Below the pieces are notes generated by a model, which was not told the DNA's origin, did no database searches, and worked only from the letters and a program-made list of their open reading frames with translations. The position numbers and the translations under genes are program-made. 64,000 bases of DNA from positions 44,860 through 108,859 of the forward strand of contig NZ_MSGO01000014.1 in assembly GCF_001929375.1 (NCBI RefSeq), read 5' to 3'. Origin of the DNA: Actinomyces oris. GTDB taxonomy: Bacteria; Actinomycetota; Actinomycetes; Actinomycetales; Actinomycetaceae. This document shows positions 8,937-17,360 of the stretch, in pieces; the first letter of the stretch is position 1; each line of letters opens with the position of its first letter.

Positions 8937-9492
8937 CCGGTTCGGCGAACCAGATCGTGGTCTCGCCGTACCGCTTGTCCGCGAAGCGCCCCAGCCCCGC
9001 CGGCCAGACGGGTTCCGGTGAGCGCGTCGAGCGCTCGACGACGACGACGGCGCGCGGCGCCAGCCAAGGGTCCTCACTGCGGGCCAGGGGGGTGAGGATC
9101 TCGGTGAGCTCCTCCTCGCTCAGCTCATAGGGAGGGTCGAGCAGCACCAGGTCCGCCGGGGCGCCCGCCGCACCTGCCAGGAAGGAGGCCGCCTTCGCGG
9201 TCACCGCCGATACCCCGCCAAGGCCCAGCGCCCGGATGTTGCGACGGCAGGTCTGCGACGCACCGCGCGAGGAGTCCACGAGCGTGACCTCGCCGGCTCC
9301 TCGGCTCGCAGCCTCCAGGCCCAGGGCCCCGGAGCCCGCGCACAGGTCCAGCACCCGAGCGCCGTCGAGCACCCCGTAGTGGTCCAGGCGGGCGAAAAGA
9401 GCCTCGCGGACGCGCTCGGAGGTGGGGCGCGTCCCGGAGCGGGGCACCTCGATCCTGCGTCCGCCCACGGTTCCGGCCACGATCCTCGTCAT
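8932..9492 (-). CDS. rsmD: 16S rRNA (guanine(966)-N(2))-methyltransferase
   Basis: SAM-dependent enzyme that methylates G966 of 16S rRNA during 30S assembly. The 186-residue product starts MTRIVAGTVGGRR, the usual RsmD N-terminus, with SAM-binding motif VLDLCAGSGALGLEA (about 47-61) and catalytic LLDPPYEL (about 123). The ATG at 9492 has no Shine-Dalgarno sequence, but a TAGGGT -10 box lies 7 nt before it, so a leaderless message is likely. In most bacteria coaD is the next gene. Here a LacI-type regulator lies between them. Confidence 0.94.
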   Translation of the reverse strand: MTRIVAGTVGGRRIEVPRSGTRPTSERVREALFARLDHYGVLDGARVLDLCAGSGALGLEAASRGAGEVTLVDSSRGASQTCRRNIRALGLGGVSAVTAKAASFLAGAAGAPADLVLLDPPYELSEEELTEILTPLARSEDPWLAPRAVVVVERSTRSPEPVWPAGLGRFADKRYGETTIWFAEPA

Positions 9493-9499
9493 GGGGCAG

Positions 9500-9505
9500 A
9501 CCCTA
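9500..9505 (-). promoter_or_regulatory. -10 hexamer TAGGGT before rsmD (leaderless)
   Basis: On the minus strand TAGGGT is followed by CTGCCCC and the ATG, with no ribosome site in between. Same layout and hexamer as at recG. Confidence 0.45.
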
Positions 9506-9572
9506 CCCGGCCCGTAGGCCGCGTCCCCCGCGGCCTACGCCATGACCTACCCGGTGCTCCTGACCGCGCTGC

Positions 9573-10589
9573 TCACCCTGGCCGCAGCTGCTGGGCCCTG
9601 GTCGTCGACGCCCTGACGACGAGCGTCGGCTCCAGGCGGATGCTGCGGGCGGGGGCGCCCTCGACGATCTCGTCGGACAGGCTCAGCGCGGCCCTTCCCA
9701 GGGCGTCGAAGTCCTGCGTGACGCTGGACAGGGACGGGGTCGCCCAACGCGCCAGGGGGATGTCATCGAAGCCGACGACGGCGACGTCGTCGGGGATCCT
9801 CACGCCGGCGGCGAGCAGCTCGTGGCACAGGCCCAGGGCGATGTCATCGTTGGCGGCGAAGACGGCGTCGGGCAGGCCGCTGTCGAGCAGGCGCCGAGCC
9901 ACTCTGGCCCCGGCCTCTCCCGTCCAGGCGTCCGTGCCCACCCAGCGGCCGGGAACTCCGGCCTGCGCGCACACCGACTGGTAGGAGGCCAGCCGCTCCG
10001 AGGCGTCCTGCCAGGACAGGTCCCCGGTGACATGCAGCAGGCGGCTGCGCCCCTGGGCCAGAAGATGCTCCGTTGCCAGCCTGGCTCCCAGGGCCTGGTC
10101 GATGGAGACGGTGGCCAGCTCGGAGAACTCGTGCTGACCCGAGATGATGGCCACGACCGGGCCGCGGTGGCGCTGGGACGAGAGGATGGTCAGGACGTCG
10201 GCTCGCTGGGTCAGGACCACGATGGTCGCCACGCGGTGGCCGTGCAGATGAGCCAGTGCCTGTCGCACGGATTCCGAGTCGCTGCCCTCGGCGGTGGCCA
10301 GGACGAAGGTGGCCCCCCGCTCGCGCACCGCCCTGGCGATCGCGGAGAAGGTGGAGGCCATCCCGTGCGACAGCCCGGCGGTCAGCAGGATCCCCGAGGC
10401 CCCGGAGGAGCCCAATGCCAGTGAGCGGGCGGCGAGGTTCGGCTCGTAACCCAGCGCCTGGACGGCCGCCAGAACCTTCTGACGTGTCTCGGGACGGACC
10501 GACGGGTGGTTGTTGAGCACGCGGGAGACGGTCTGAGACGAGACTCCGACCGCCTCGGCCACGTCACTGAGGGTCACGCGTGCGGACAC
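9573..10589 (-). CDS. LacI-family transcriptional regulator
   Basis: 338 residues. The N-terminal LacI helix-turn-helix reads VTLSDVAEAVGVSSQTVSRV with the hinge NHPSVRPETRQKVLAAVQALGY, followed by a periplasmic-binding-protein-like ligand domain (about 62-338) ending in the typical DDIPLARWATPSLSSVTQDF. Such proteins usually repress sugar-use genes, but no such gene is adjacent: coaD is divergent and rsmD is downstream. It may act in trans or on itself. GTG 10589 lies 6 nt after TATATT on the minus strand, so the message is probably leaderless. Confidence 0.9.
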   Translation of the reverse strand: MSARVTLSDVAEAVGVSSQTVSRVLNNHPSVRPETRQKVLAAVQALGYEPNLAARSLALGSSGASGILLTAGLSHGMASTFSAIARAVRERGATFVLATAEGSDSESVRQALAHLHGHRVATIVVLTQRADVLTILSSQRHRGPVVAIISGQHEFSELATVSIDQALGARLATEHLLAQGRSRLLHVTGDLSWQDASERLASYQSVCAQAGVPGRWVGTDAWTGEAGARVARRLLDSGLPDAVFAANDDIALGLCHELLAAGVRIPDDVAVVGFDDIPLARWATPSLSSVTQDFDALGRAALSLSDEIVEGAPARSIRLEPTLVVRASTTRAQQLRPG

Positions 10590-10595
10590 AAGGGA

Positions 10596-10601
10596 AATAT
10601 A
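10596..10601 (-). promoter_or_regulatory. -10 hexamer TATATT of the lacI-type gene (leaderless)
   Basis: On the minus strand TATATT-TCCCTT-GTG puts +1 at the start codon. This is the best -10 match among the leaderless set. Confidence 0.55.
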
Positions 10602-10698
10602 ACAGCGCCGCCACAGGGACCCCGCGATGCCCTGTGCACGCGGGCGCGCTGCCGCGGGCGGTGCGGCGCGCGTCCCGCACGGCGGCGGGCACAGCCAG

Positions 10699-10704
10699 TA
10701 GCGT
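10699..10704 (+). promoter_or_regulatory. -10 hexamer TAGCGT of coaD (leaderless)
   Basis: TAGCGT is followed by GACCGT and ATG, with 6-nt spacing and no Shine-Dalgarno sequence. No recognisable -35 in the very GC-rich upstream DNA. Confidence 0.5.
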
Positions 10705-10710
10705 GACCGT

Positions 10711-11298
10711 ATGAGCCTGGCCGTCTACCCCGGAAGCTTCGATCCCCTCACCCTGGGGCATGTCGACATCGTCGCCCGCGCGACCACGCTCTTCGACGTC
10801 GTCGTCATCGGGATCGCCCACAACGCCGCCAAGGCCGGGCGCCACCTGCTCGACGCCCACCAACGCCTCCGCCTGACCCGGGATGCCACCTCCCACCTGC
10901 CCGGCGTCGAGGTGGACATCGTCCCCGGGCTCCTGGCCGACTACTGCAGCCGGCGCGGCGCGAGCGCCATCATCAAGGGCCTGCGCAACGGCAGCGACCT
11001 GGACGCCGAGCTGCCCATGGCCCTGCTCAACCGCGACCTGGGCGCACCCGAGACGGTCTTCCTGCCCGCGTCCGCCGCCTACGCGCACGTCTCCTCCTCC
11101 CTCGTCAAGGACGTCGCCGGCTACGGCCGGGACGTCTCCGCCCTCGTCCCGCCCGCAGTGGCCCACGCCCTGGAGGCCCGGCTGACCCAGGCCCCCGGGC
11201 CGGCGGCCCACGACGGCGTCGCCCCAGGACTCGTCCCGCCCGGGACCCCGCCAAGCCGCTTCGTCGGCGCCGACCACACTCGAGAGGACCTACCGTGA
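10711..11298 (+). CDS. coaD: Phosphopantetheine adenylyltransferase
   Basis: Transfers AMP to 4'-phosphopantetheine, the penultimate step of coenzyme A synthesis. The N-terminus carries YPGSFDPLTLGHVDIV with the nucleotidyltransferase GxxDPxTxGH motif. IIKGLRNGSDLDAELPMALLN and the C-terminal VSSSLVKDVA are CoaD signatures. It has 195 residues; the last 35 or so (Pro/Ala-rich) exceed the usual 160-residue enzyme. Its stop overlaps the GTG of the next gene (GTGA). Confidence 0.95.
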   Translation: MSLAVYPGSFDPLTLGHVDIVARATTLFDVVVIGIAHNAAKAGRHLLDAHQRLRLTRDATSHLPGVEVDIVPGLLADYCSRRGASAIIKGLRNGSDLDAELPMALLNRDLGAPETVFLPASAAYAHVSSSLVKDVAGYGRDVSALVPPAVAHALEARLTQAPGPAAHDGVAPGLVPPGTPPSRFVGADHTREDLP

Positions 11299-11846
11299 CG
11301 ACCAGCCGCGATGCGGGAGACGACCTGCTGCGCATCCTTGATGAGCTCGACGGCCTCATCAGCAACGCCCGATCCATGCCGATGAGCGCCTCGGTGATCG
11401 TCAACCGGGAGAACGCCCTGCATCTCATCGATCGGGCTCGAGACGCGGTCCCGACCGCCGTTCGTCGCGCCGAGAAGATCGTCGCCGATGCCGACGCCGT
11501 CCTGGCTGAGGGGCGGGCCGAGTCCGAACGGCTCGTCCAGTACGCCCAGGAGGAGTCCGAGCGCCTCGTGGCCGGGGAGAACATCGTGCGCATGGCCAAT
11601 GACCGGGCCGACAGCATCGTGGCCGCGGCGGAGGACAAGGCAGCGTCCCTGCGTCACGGGGCCGATGAGTACTCCGACCGGGCCCTGGCCTCCCTGGAGG
11701 CCGAGGTCGCCAAGGTCGCCGAGCAGATCCGCGCCGGCCGTGAGGTCCTGGCCGGACGCCTGGGGGACGGCGCGGGCCAGCCGGTGGAGATCCAGGAGCC
11801 CGTCCGCCGCCGCTCGGCCTGGTCCGTGGACCCCTCCGCCCACTGA
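11295..11846 (+). CDS. Coiled-coil DivIVA/ATP-synthase-b-like protein of the coaD operon
   Basis: 183 residues. The start MTTSRDAGDDLLRILDELDGL is followed by heptad-rich helix (about 45-150) full of Ala, Glu and Arg, then a charged disordered tail. Proteins of this type lie between coaD and DUF177 in many actinobacteria and are annotated as DivIVA-like or ATP-synthase subunit b-like. By analogy they may help organise cell growth, but this sequence gives no direct evidence of function. No membrane segment. The GTG start overlaps the coaD stop, implying coupling. Confidence 0.7.
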   Translation: MTTSRDAGDDLLRILDELDGLISNARSMPMSASVIVNRENALHLIDRARDAVPTAVRRAEKIVADADAVLAEGRAESERLVQYAQEESERLVAGENIVRMANDRADSIVAAAEDKAASLRHGADEYSDRALASLEAEVAKVAEQIRAGREVLAGRLGDGAGQPVEIQEPVRRRSAWSVDPSAH

Positions 11847-11940
11847 ACCAGTGGCGCCGCAGCCCCACCGGGTACGCTCGCGCCAGACACCTCGTCCATT
11901 CACCTCGCCCACCAGCCGCCCAGCACCGTGTGCCTCACCT

Positions 11941-11974
11941 GGGCATCACGCGGACATCATGCCGCGTGATGCCC
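11941..11974. terminator. Perfect 13-bp stem hairpin between the coiled-coil gene and DUF177
   Basis: GGGCATCACGCGG (11941-11953) and CCGCGTGATGCCC (11962-11974) are exact inverted repeats around ACATCATG. It lies 94 nt after one stop and 47 nt before the next start. It may be a U-less terminator of the coaD operon, an attenuator of the DUF177 operon, or an operator. Confidence 0.6.
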
Positions 11975-12021
11975 CCGGTCATCGCTGGATACGGCGCGGT
12001 CAACCCGCTGTGGAGGAACCC

Positions 12022-12612
12022 ATGTCAGGACTCGTCGTCGATATCGTCGACCTGCCCCGTGCCACCGGCTCGGTCAAGAACCTGCAGATCCGTACCCCCG
12101 CCCCCGCCGACCTGGGCACCGAGGTCATCGGCGTGCCCGAGGGCAGCGACCTCGTCCTCGACGTCACTCTGACCTCCATGGACGACGGCGTCCTGGCGCA
12201 CGCCGACGCCGACCTGCACGTCCACGGCGAGTGCGTGCGCTGCCTGCGCGACCTCGATGAGGCCCGCAGCGTGAGGATCGACGAGCTCTACCTCTTCCCC
12301 GAGGTCATCGAGACCCAGCGGGCCGAAGGCGATGAGGAGGCCGAGGACCTCCTGGCGGTGGGGGAGACCACCCTGGACCTCGAACCGGCGCTGCGCGACG
12401 CCCTGGTCCCCACCCTGCCCTTCCAGCCCCTGTGCCGCCCCGACTGCCCCGGGCTGTGCCCCGACTGCGGCAAACGGCTCGAGGACCTGCCCGCCGACCA
12501 CCACCATGAGGTCATCGACCCGCGCTGGTCTGCCCTGGCCGGCCTGCTGGAGACCAGGACCGGTCAGGAGGGCGAGCAGGACGCGCCCACGAACGGGGAG
12601 GAACAGTCCTGA
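12022..12612 (+). CDS. DUF177 (YceD) family protein
   Basis: 196 residues with the YceD/DUF177 pattern: GECVRCLRDLDE in the middle and the C-terminal Cys cluster CRPDCPGLCPDCGKRL, probably a metal site. The family is linked to 23S rRNA and ribosome biogenesis and usually sits beside rpmF (L32). Here rpmF is absent and the stop overlaps the rnc ATG (TGATG). ATG 12022 is chosen over the longer frame because GGAGGA lies 6 nt upstream and the product then matches family length. Confidence 0.88.
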   Translation: MSGLVVDIVDLPRATGSVKNLQIRTPAPADLGTEVIGVPEGSDLVLDVTLTSMDDGVLAHADADLHVHGECVRCLRDLDEARSVRIDELYLFPEVIETQRAEGDEEAEDLLAVGETTLDLEPALRDALVPTLPFQPLCRPDCPGLCPDCGKRLEDLPADHHHEVIDPRWSALAGLLETRTGQEGEQDAPTNGEEQS

Positions 12613-13406
12613 TGGCCAAGCGCCGCAGCGCCCCGCCCGCGCGCACCGACACCGAGGCCCTCGTCTACCGCTGGGGGCCGAGCATCGATGCCCAGCTGCT
12701 CGACTTGGCCCTGACCCACCGCTCCTACGCCCACGAGAACGGCGGCCTGCCCACCAACGAGCGTCTGGAGTTCCTGGGCGACTCCGTCCTGGGCATCATC
12801 GTCACCGAGTACCTCTACCGCACCCACCCGGAGGTCCCCGAGGGCCAGCTCGCCAAGATGCGTGCCGCCACCGTCTCCGAGCCGGCCCTGGCCGCCGTCG
12901 CCCGCGACCTGGGGCTGGGGGAGTTCATCAAGCTCGGCAAGGGCGAGGCGCTCTCGGGCGGGAGGAACAAGGACTCCATCCTGTCCGACACGGTCGAGGC
13001 CCTCATCGGCGCCACCTACCTCACCCACGGTCTGGAGGAGACCCGCACGGTCGTCACCCGGCTCGTCTCCCGCTTCCTGGACTCGGCCCGCACCCGCGGC
13101 GCGGGCCTGGACTGGAAGACGAGCCTCCAGGAGCTCACCGCCGTCCACCAGCTCGGCAACCCCGCCTACGAGGTGGCCGGAACCGGCCCCGACCATCAGC
13201 GGGTCTTCACCGCCAGCGCCATCGTCGACGGCCAGGTTCTGGGGCAGGGCACCGGAAGCTCGAAGAAGATCGCCGAGCACGACGCCGCCGAGGCGGCCTA
13301 TGCCGCCATCCTGGCCGCCAGGGGCGACGGCGGCCTCGACCTGCCCGGTGTCAACGAGGCCCTGCGCGCCGACCTGCTCACCCGGCAGACCCCCCGGAAG
13401 AGCTGA
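12612..13406 (+). CDS. rnc: Ribonuclease III
   Basis: Double-strand RNA endonuclease that matures rRNA. The 264-residue protein has the catalytic signature NERLEFLGDSVL (about 55-66), the second acidic site DTVEALIGATYL, and a C-terminal dsRNA-binding domain from about residue 160 (DWKTSLQEL ... GSSKKIAEHDAAEAAYAAI). Start and stop overlap the neighbours by 1 and 1 nt (TGATG), so DUF177-rnc-mutM form one coupled operon. Confidence 0.96.
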   Translation: MAKRRSAPPARTDTEALVYRWGPSIDAQLLDLALTHRSYAHENGGLPTNERLEFLGDSVLGIIVTEYLYRTHPEVPEGQLAKMRAATVSEPALAAVARDLGLGEFIKLGKGEALSGGRNKDSILSDTVEALIGATYLTHGLEETRTVVTRLVSRFLDSARTRGAGLDWKTSLQELTAVHQLGNPAYEVAGTGPDHQRVFTASAIVDGQVLGQGTGSSKKIAEHDAAEAAYAAILAARGDGGLDLPGVNEALRADLLTRQTPRKS

Positions 13407-14464
13407 TGCCCGAGCTGCCCGAGGTCGAGGTGGTGCGCGCCGGGCTCGCCCGGCACGTGGCCGGACGCACTGTCACCCGGGTCGAGGTCCTCGACCCGCG
13501 TCCTCTGCGCCGCCAGGACGGGGGAGCGCAGTCCTTCGTCGACCAGCTCACCGGGCGCGCCCTCACCGCGGCTGTCCGCCGCGGGAAGTTCCTGTGGCTG
13601 CCCCTGGACGACGGACGCGCCCTGGCCGCCCACCTGGGCATGAGCGGCCAGCTGCTCGTGCGCGGCACCACCGCCGCGACCGCTCCCGGCGCCGACCCGC
13701 AGCCGGCCGGTGCCGCGGCCTTCCTGGCCGACCCGCACGTTCGGCCCGGCGGGCGCCCGGTGGACCTGAGCGCCACCGAGCCGCCCCGCTACGTGCGGGA
13801 CATCTCCACCTCCGCCCGCCACCTGCGAGTGCGCCTCCACCTCAGCACCGGCCTCGACGGTGACGACAGCGCCGGCGGGGCGGTGCTCGACCTGGTCGAC
13901 CAGCGCATGCTCGGCGGCCTGCACGTCGTCGACCTGACCCCCACCTCCGACGGTGCTCCCGGCGGGATGGGCGATCCGCGGCCGCTGCTTCCCGCCGACG
14001 CCACCCATATCGCCCGCGACCTGCTCGATCCGGCCCTGGATCTGACCGGCCCCACCGGCGTCGTCGCCCGGGTGCGCGCCTCGAGACGCGCCATCAAGAC
14101 CCAGCTGCTCGATCAGGGGCTCGTCTCGGGTATCGGCAACATCTACGCTGATGAGGGCCTGTGGGAGGCCGGGGTGCACGGCCTGCGTCCGGGAACCGGT
14201 CTCGGTCCGAAGGCCGTGGCCCGGATCCTTGAAGCCACCGCTGCGGTCATGCGCCGGGCCCTGGAGGTCGGTGGCACGAGCTTCGACGCCCTCTACGTCG
14301 ATGTCGAGGGCGCTGCCGGGTTCTTCGCCCGCGAGCTCGGAGCCTACGGGCGTCAGGGGCTGGGGTGTCGCCGCTGCGGGGCCACCATGGCGCGCGAGAC
14401 TCTGGGAGGGCGTTCCCACACCTACTGTCCCCACTGCCAGCCCCGTCCGCGCCGACGCCGGTAG
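13406..14464 (+). CDS. mutM: Formamidopyrimidine-DNA glycosylase
   Basis: Removes oxidised purines such as 8-oxoguanine. The N-terminus MPELPEVEVVRAGL supplies the catalytic Pro1 and Glu2 of the mature protein. RRGKFLWL holds the conserved lysine, SGIGNIYADE is the H2TH region, and the zinc finger CRRCGA...CPHC closes the protein. At 352 residues it is 60-80 longer than typical Fpg. The extra part is a Pro/Ala/Gly-rich insert at about 88-125 and a smaller one near 175-190. The long reading frame upstream is a shadow of rnc and DUF177. Confidence 0.94.
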   Translation: MPELPEVEVVRAGLARHVAGRTVTRVEVLDPRPLRRQDGGAQSFVDQLTGRALTAAVRRGKFLWLPLDDGRALAAHLGMSGQLLVRGTTAATAPGADPQPAGAAAFLADPHVRPGGRPVDLSATEPPRYVRDISTSARHLRVRLHLSTGLDGDDSAGGAVLDLVDQRMLGGLHVVDLTPTSDGAPGGMGDPRPLLPADATHIARDLLDPALDLTGPTGVVARVRASRRAIKTQLLDQGLVSGIGNIYADEGLWEAGVHGLRPGTGLGPKAVARILEATAAVMRRALEVGGTSFDALYVDVEGAAGFFARELGAYGRQGLGCRRCGATMARETLGGRSHTYCPHCQPRPRRRR

Positions 14465-14521
14465 GCGGCCGTCGGTGTCGGGCAGTCTCCACGACAGCCG
14501 CGCCACGACGGAGCCAGAGGT

Positions 14522-14551
14522 GTGACGTAGGTTTCCAGCCCCTGGTAATGT
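14522..14551 (+). promoter_or_regulatory. Promoter of the NarL-type regulator
   Basis: GTGACG (14522-14527), an 18-nt spacer and TAATGT (14546-14551). TAATGT ends 7 nt before ATG 14559, pointing to a leaderless message and supporting 14559 over 14553 as start. Confidence 0.55.
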
Positions 14552-14558
14552 CATGAGT

Positions 14559-15212
14559 ATGGCACACACCCCCTCCTCGGAGATCGTCCGCGTCATGATC
14601 GTGGACGACCACGAGATCGTCCGTCGCGGCATCGCCGAGATCATTGACCGCGCCGATGGGCTCGACGTCGTCGCCGAGGCGGGCTCTCGGGCCGAGGCGG
14701 TGCGCCGGGCCGAGCTGGTCCGCCCCGATGTCATCCTCGTGGACCTCCAGCTGCCCGACGGCACCGGCATCGAGCTCATGCAGGAACTGAGGGACTCCGT
14801 GCCCCAGGCCCTGCCGATCGTGCTGACCTCCTTCGACGACGACGAGGCCCTGGCCGAGGCCCTGGCGGCAGGCGCCCGGGCCTACCTGCTCAAGACGGTC
14901 CACGGCGCCGAGATCAGCGACGTCGTGCGGGCCGTCGCCTCCGGGCGCGTCCTGCTCGACGAGCGCACCGTGACGCGCCGCCGGGCGGACCACGACGACC
15001 CCACCGCTGACCTGACCAACGCCGAGCGCAAGGTCCTCGACCTCATCGGCGACGGCCTGTCCAACCGGGAGATCGGTGAGAGGCTCGGAGTCGCCGAGAA
15101 GACGGTCAAGAACCACATCACCTCCCTGCTGGCCAAGATGGGGCTGCAGCGGCGCACCCAGGTCGCCGCCTGGGTCGCCGGCCAGCGCGCCTCGGGCTGG
15201 CGCAACGGCTGA
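14559..15212 (+). CDS. NarL/FixJ-family response regulator
   Basis: 217 residues. The receiver domain has VMIVDDHEIVRRG and phospho-acceptor Asp in VILVDLQLPDGTG, plus conserved Thr (VLTSFDDDEA) and Lys (AYLLKTVHG). The LuxR-type helix-turn-helix is LTNAERKVLDLIGDGLSNRE to NHITSLLAKMGLQRRTQVA. Its natural partner is the two-GAF kinase whose 3' end faces it 49 nt away, a DevR/DevS-like pair in convergent layout. Since that kinase ends the cyd operon, control by oxygen or redox is a reasonable inference. Confidence 0.9.
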   Translation: MAHTPSSEIVRVMIVDDHEIVRRGIAEIIDRADGLDVVAEAGSRAEAVRRAELVRPDVILVDLQLPDGTGIELMQELRDSVPQALPIVLTSFDDDEALAEALAAGARAYLLKTVHGAEISDVVRAVASGRVLLDERTVTRRRADHDDPTADLTNAERKVLDLIGDGLSNREIGERLGVAEKTVKNHITSLLAKMGLQRRTQVAAWVAGQRASGWRNG

Positions 15213-15227
15213 GGGAGCCTCCCGACG

Positions 15228-15268
15228 GCGCTGAGCCCGCCGCCGAGGGGCGCCAGCGGACTCAGCGC
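15228..15268. terminator. Weak stem-loop between convergent regulator and kinase
   Basis: GCGCTGAG (15228-15235) pairs exactly with CTCAGCGC (15261-15268) around a 25-nt GC-rich loop. It overlaps the kinase stop codon. No U tract. Confidence 0.35.
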
Positions 15269-17355
15269 TCCCGGCCGCCCCCGTCCAAGGGCACTCGCCA
15301 GGTGAAGCAGGTGCCGCGCCGCTCGCCGTCGGAGCGGGCCCGCGGACCGATGACGAAGCTGCCGCCGTGGCGCCGGGCCCGCTCGGCCATGTTGGCCGTC
15401 CCCGAACGGCGCGTCACCGAGGGGTTCACCCCGATGCCGTCGTCACGGCAGACGATCTCCACCACCGGGCTGCCCCGGAAGGGCTCGGCGTCGCCCGAGG
15501 CGTGGCCCTCGTCGTCGCCCGGGCCGCAGCACTGCTCCGAGCCCGGCTGCACCCCCTCGATCTTGACGTCCACCGTCACCGAGGAGGCGTGGGCGTGACG
15601 GGCCACGTTGCTCAGTCCCTCACGCACGACGGCGACCATGTCGTCGGCGATATCCGGTGCCACGGCGGCGCCGACCGAGGCGATGAGCCGGTCCTCCTCG
15701 TCGCGGTCCACCTGGGCCAGGCCCCGGCCGTCGACGCTCAGCAGCAGCGAAGGGGCGTAGCCCAGGGCGTTTCGGGCCAGGGAGGCCTCGCGCCGCAGCC
15801 GCTCGATCACGCCGACCTCCTCATCCCGATCGCGCAGGGAGCGCACGATGGAGCGGATCTGGCCCACGGAGTCGTCCACCGCCTCCAGCGCGGTGCTCAG
15901 GACGGAGCACACCGTCTCCAGGTCTGCCTGAGTGCTGGAGGCCAGCCGTTCCCGGGCCGCGGAGATCTGCATGCCGGTGGCGAAGAGCTGCTGGATGGCC
16001 AGGTCGTGCAGGTCCCGGCCGATCCGGGCCCGCTCATCGAGCAGCGTGGCCATCTCCTCGGCGTGCTGGGCGTCGGCCAGCTCGAAGGCCATCGTGGCCT
16101 GCCCCGCCACGAGCTCGGCGATCTCCAGGTCCTGGGCGGTGAACGGCGCCGCGCCCGGGGAGCGCAGCAGCAGCATGACCCCCACGCCCCGCCCCCGGTG
16201 GATCATGGGGGCGTAGAGGGCCGGTCCGAACTGGGCCAGCTGGGGGACCAGGAGGTCGCCGTCGCTCCAGGCGTCCTCCAGGGAGCTCACGACCAGGCCG
16301 GTCTGATGGGCCAGGGTGGTCAGGGCTCGACCCTCGGACGGGAAGAAGGTGCCGATGAGCTCCTGGGCGTGCTCGCCGTCGGCGATCTCGCAGATCCAGC
16401 GCTTGCCGATGCTGGGCAGGATGAGGGCGGCCGTGTCGGCGTGAGCCACGTGGCGGACGCGGTGAGCGATGAGCGTCAGTGCGTCATCCTCCTCGGCGCC
16501 CGAGAGCAGCAGTGTCGTCAGCTCCTGGGAGACGACCATCCACTGCTCACGGTCGCGGGCCTCGCGGTACAGACGGGCGTTCTCCACGGCGACGGCTGCG
16601 GCCTGGGCCAGGGTCAGCACGGCGTCGGCGTCCGAGCGGGTGAAGCCCCCGGGCTTGTCACACAGGTAAAGGTGCCCGTAGACCTGGCCGTGAAGGCGCA
16701 GCGGGGCCGAGAGCAGGCTGCCGGTCTCCTCACCCTCGATGGCACCGGTGAAGGCCGAGGCCCTGCCCAGGTCGTTGTCGATGACCATCCCGGTGCCCTC
16801 GAGCCCGCTGAGCATGGACTCAGCGGAGGCGTGCGAAGCGCCGGCGGTATCGGGGGCGCCGGCCATCTGGGCGAGCTCATCGAGGGTCGCCGTGGGCACC
16901 CCGCTGCACAGCCCGGTGCCTGAGCCCGCTGCGGAGGGATCGGACGAGAGGTCACCGGCCTGGTCAACGTCCATATCCGCGTGGTTGAGTACCGCGATGG
17001 TGCCCCAGGAGGCACCCGTGATGGAGCAGGCCGACTCCACCAGACGGCGCAGCGCGTCGGGTACCCGCAGGGAGCTGGTGAGCCTGAGGGCCGCCTGGAT
17101 GAGGGCGACGGTCGCCTCATCCAGGCTCGGCTGAAGGGCCGACGCCCGGCGGTCACGGGTGGAGACCAGCTGGTCGGCGTGGACGGCGTAGGCCAGGCGC
17201 CCTGCCGCGGTGGCCTCCTCCGAAGCAGGCGCCATGGCCTCCTCCCGTCGCGCTGCGGGGCCGTCGAGCTCCTCCGAGGCGTCCTGGGGCACACCGGGAA
17301 AGCCAAGGCCGTCGGGGAAAGCGCCGGTTGCGTCCTGCGGGTCGTGTGTCGTCAT
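15262..17355 (-). CDS. GAF-domain sensor histidine kinase (DevS/NarX type), last gene of the cyd operon
   Basis: 697 residues, soluble. Two GAF domains (about 80-265 and 275-425) precede a HisKA_3 domain with phospho-acceptor His in RIGRDLHDLAIQQLF (about 450). The HATPase_c domain has the N box VREGLSNVARHAHAS and G boxes CRDDGIGVNP and MAERARRHGG. ATG 17355 is used because it lies 5 nt after the cydC stop. A longer frame to 17430 would overlap cydC. The layout resembles mycobacterial DosS/DosT, but heme binding by a GAF domain cannot be judged from sequence. Confidence 0.88.
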   Translation of the reverse strand: MTTHDPQDATGAFPDGLGFPGVPQDASEELDGPAARREEAMAPASEEATAAGRLAYAVHADQLVSTRDRRASALQPSLDEATVALIQAALRLTSSLRVPDALRRLVESACSITGASWGTIAVLNHADMDVDQAGDLSSDPSAAGSGTGLCSGVPTATLDELAQMAGAPDTAGASHASAESMLSGLEGTGMVIDNDLGRASAFTGAIEGEETGSLLSAPLRLHGQVYGHLYLCDKPGGFTRSDADAVLTLAQAAAVAVENARLYREARDREQWMVVSQELTTLLLSGAEEDDALTLIAHRVRHVAHADTAALILPSIGKRWICEIADGEHAQELIGTFFPSEGRALTTLAHQTGLVVSSLEDAWSDGDLLVPQLAQFGPALYAPMIHRGRGVGVMLLLRSPGAAPFTAQDLEIAELVAGQATMAFELADAQHAEEMATLLDERARIGRDLHDLAIQQLFATGMQISAARERLASSTQADLETVCSVLSTALEAVDDSVGQIRSIVRSLRDRDEEVGVIERLRREASLARNALGYAPSLLLSVDGRGLAQVDRDEEDRLIASVGAAVAPDIADDMVAVVREGLSNVARHAHASSVTVDVKIEGVQPGSEQCCGPGDDEGHASGDAEPFRGSPVVEIVCRDDGIGVNPSVTRRSGTANMAERARRHGGSFVIGPRARSDGERRGTCFTWRVPLDGGGRER

Positions 17356-17360
17356 CGTAC

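Noticed and set aside
12332..13405. Upstream extension of the mutM frame through DUF177 and rnc
   Set aside because: Mature Fpg must begin PELPEVE; the preceding 358 codons are an out-of-frame shadow.
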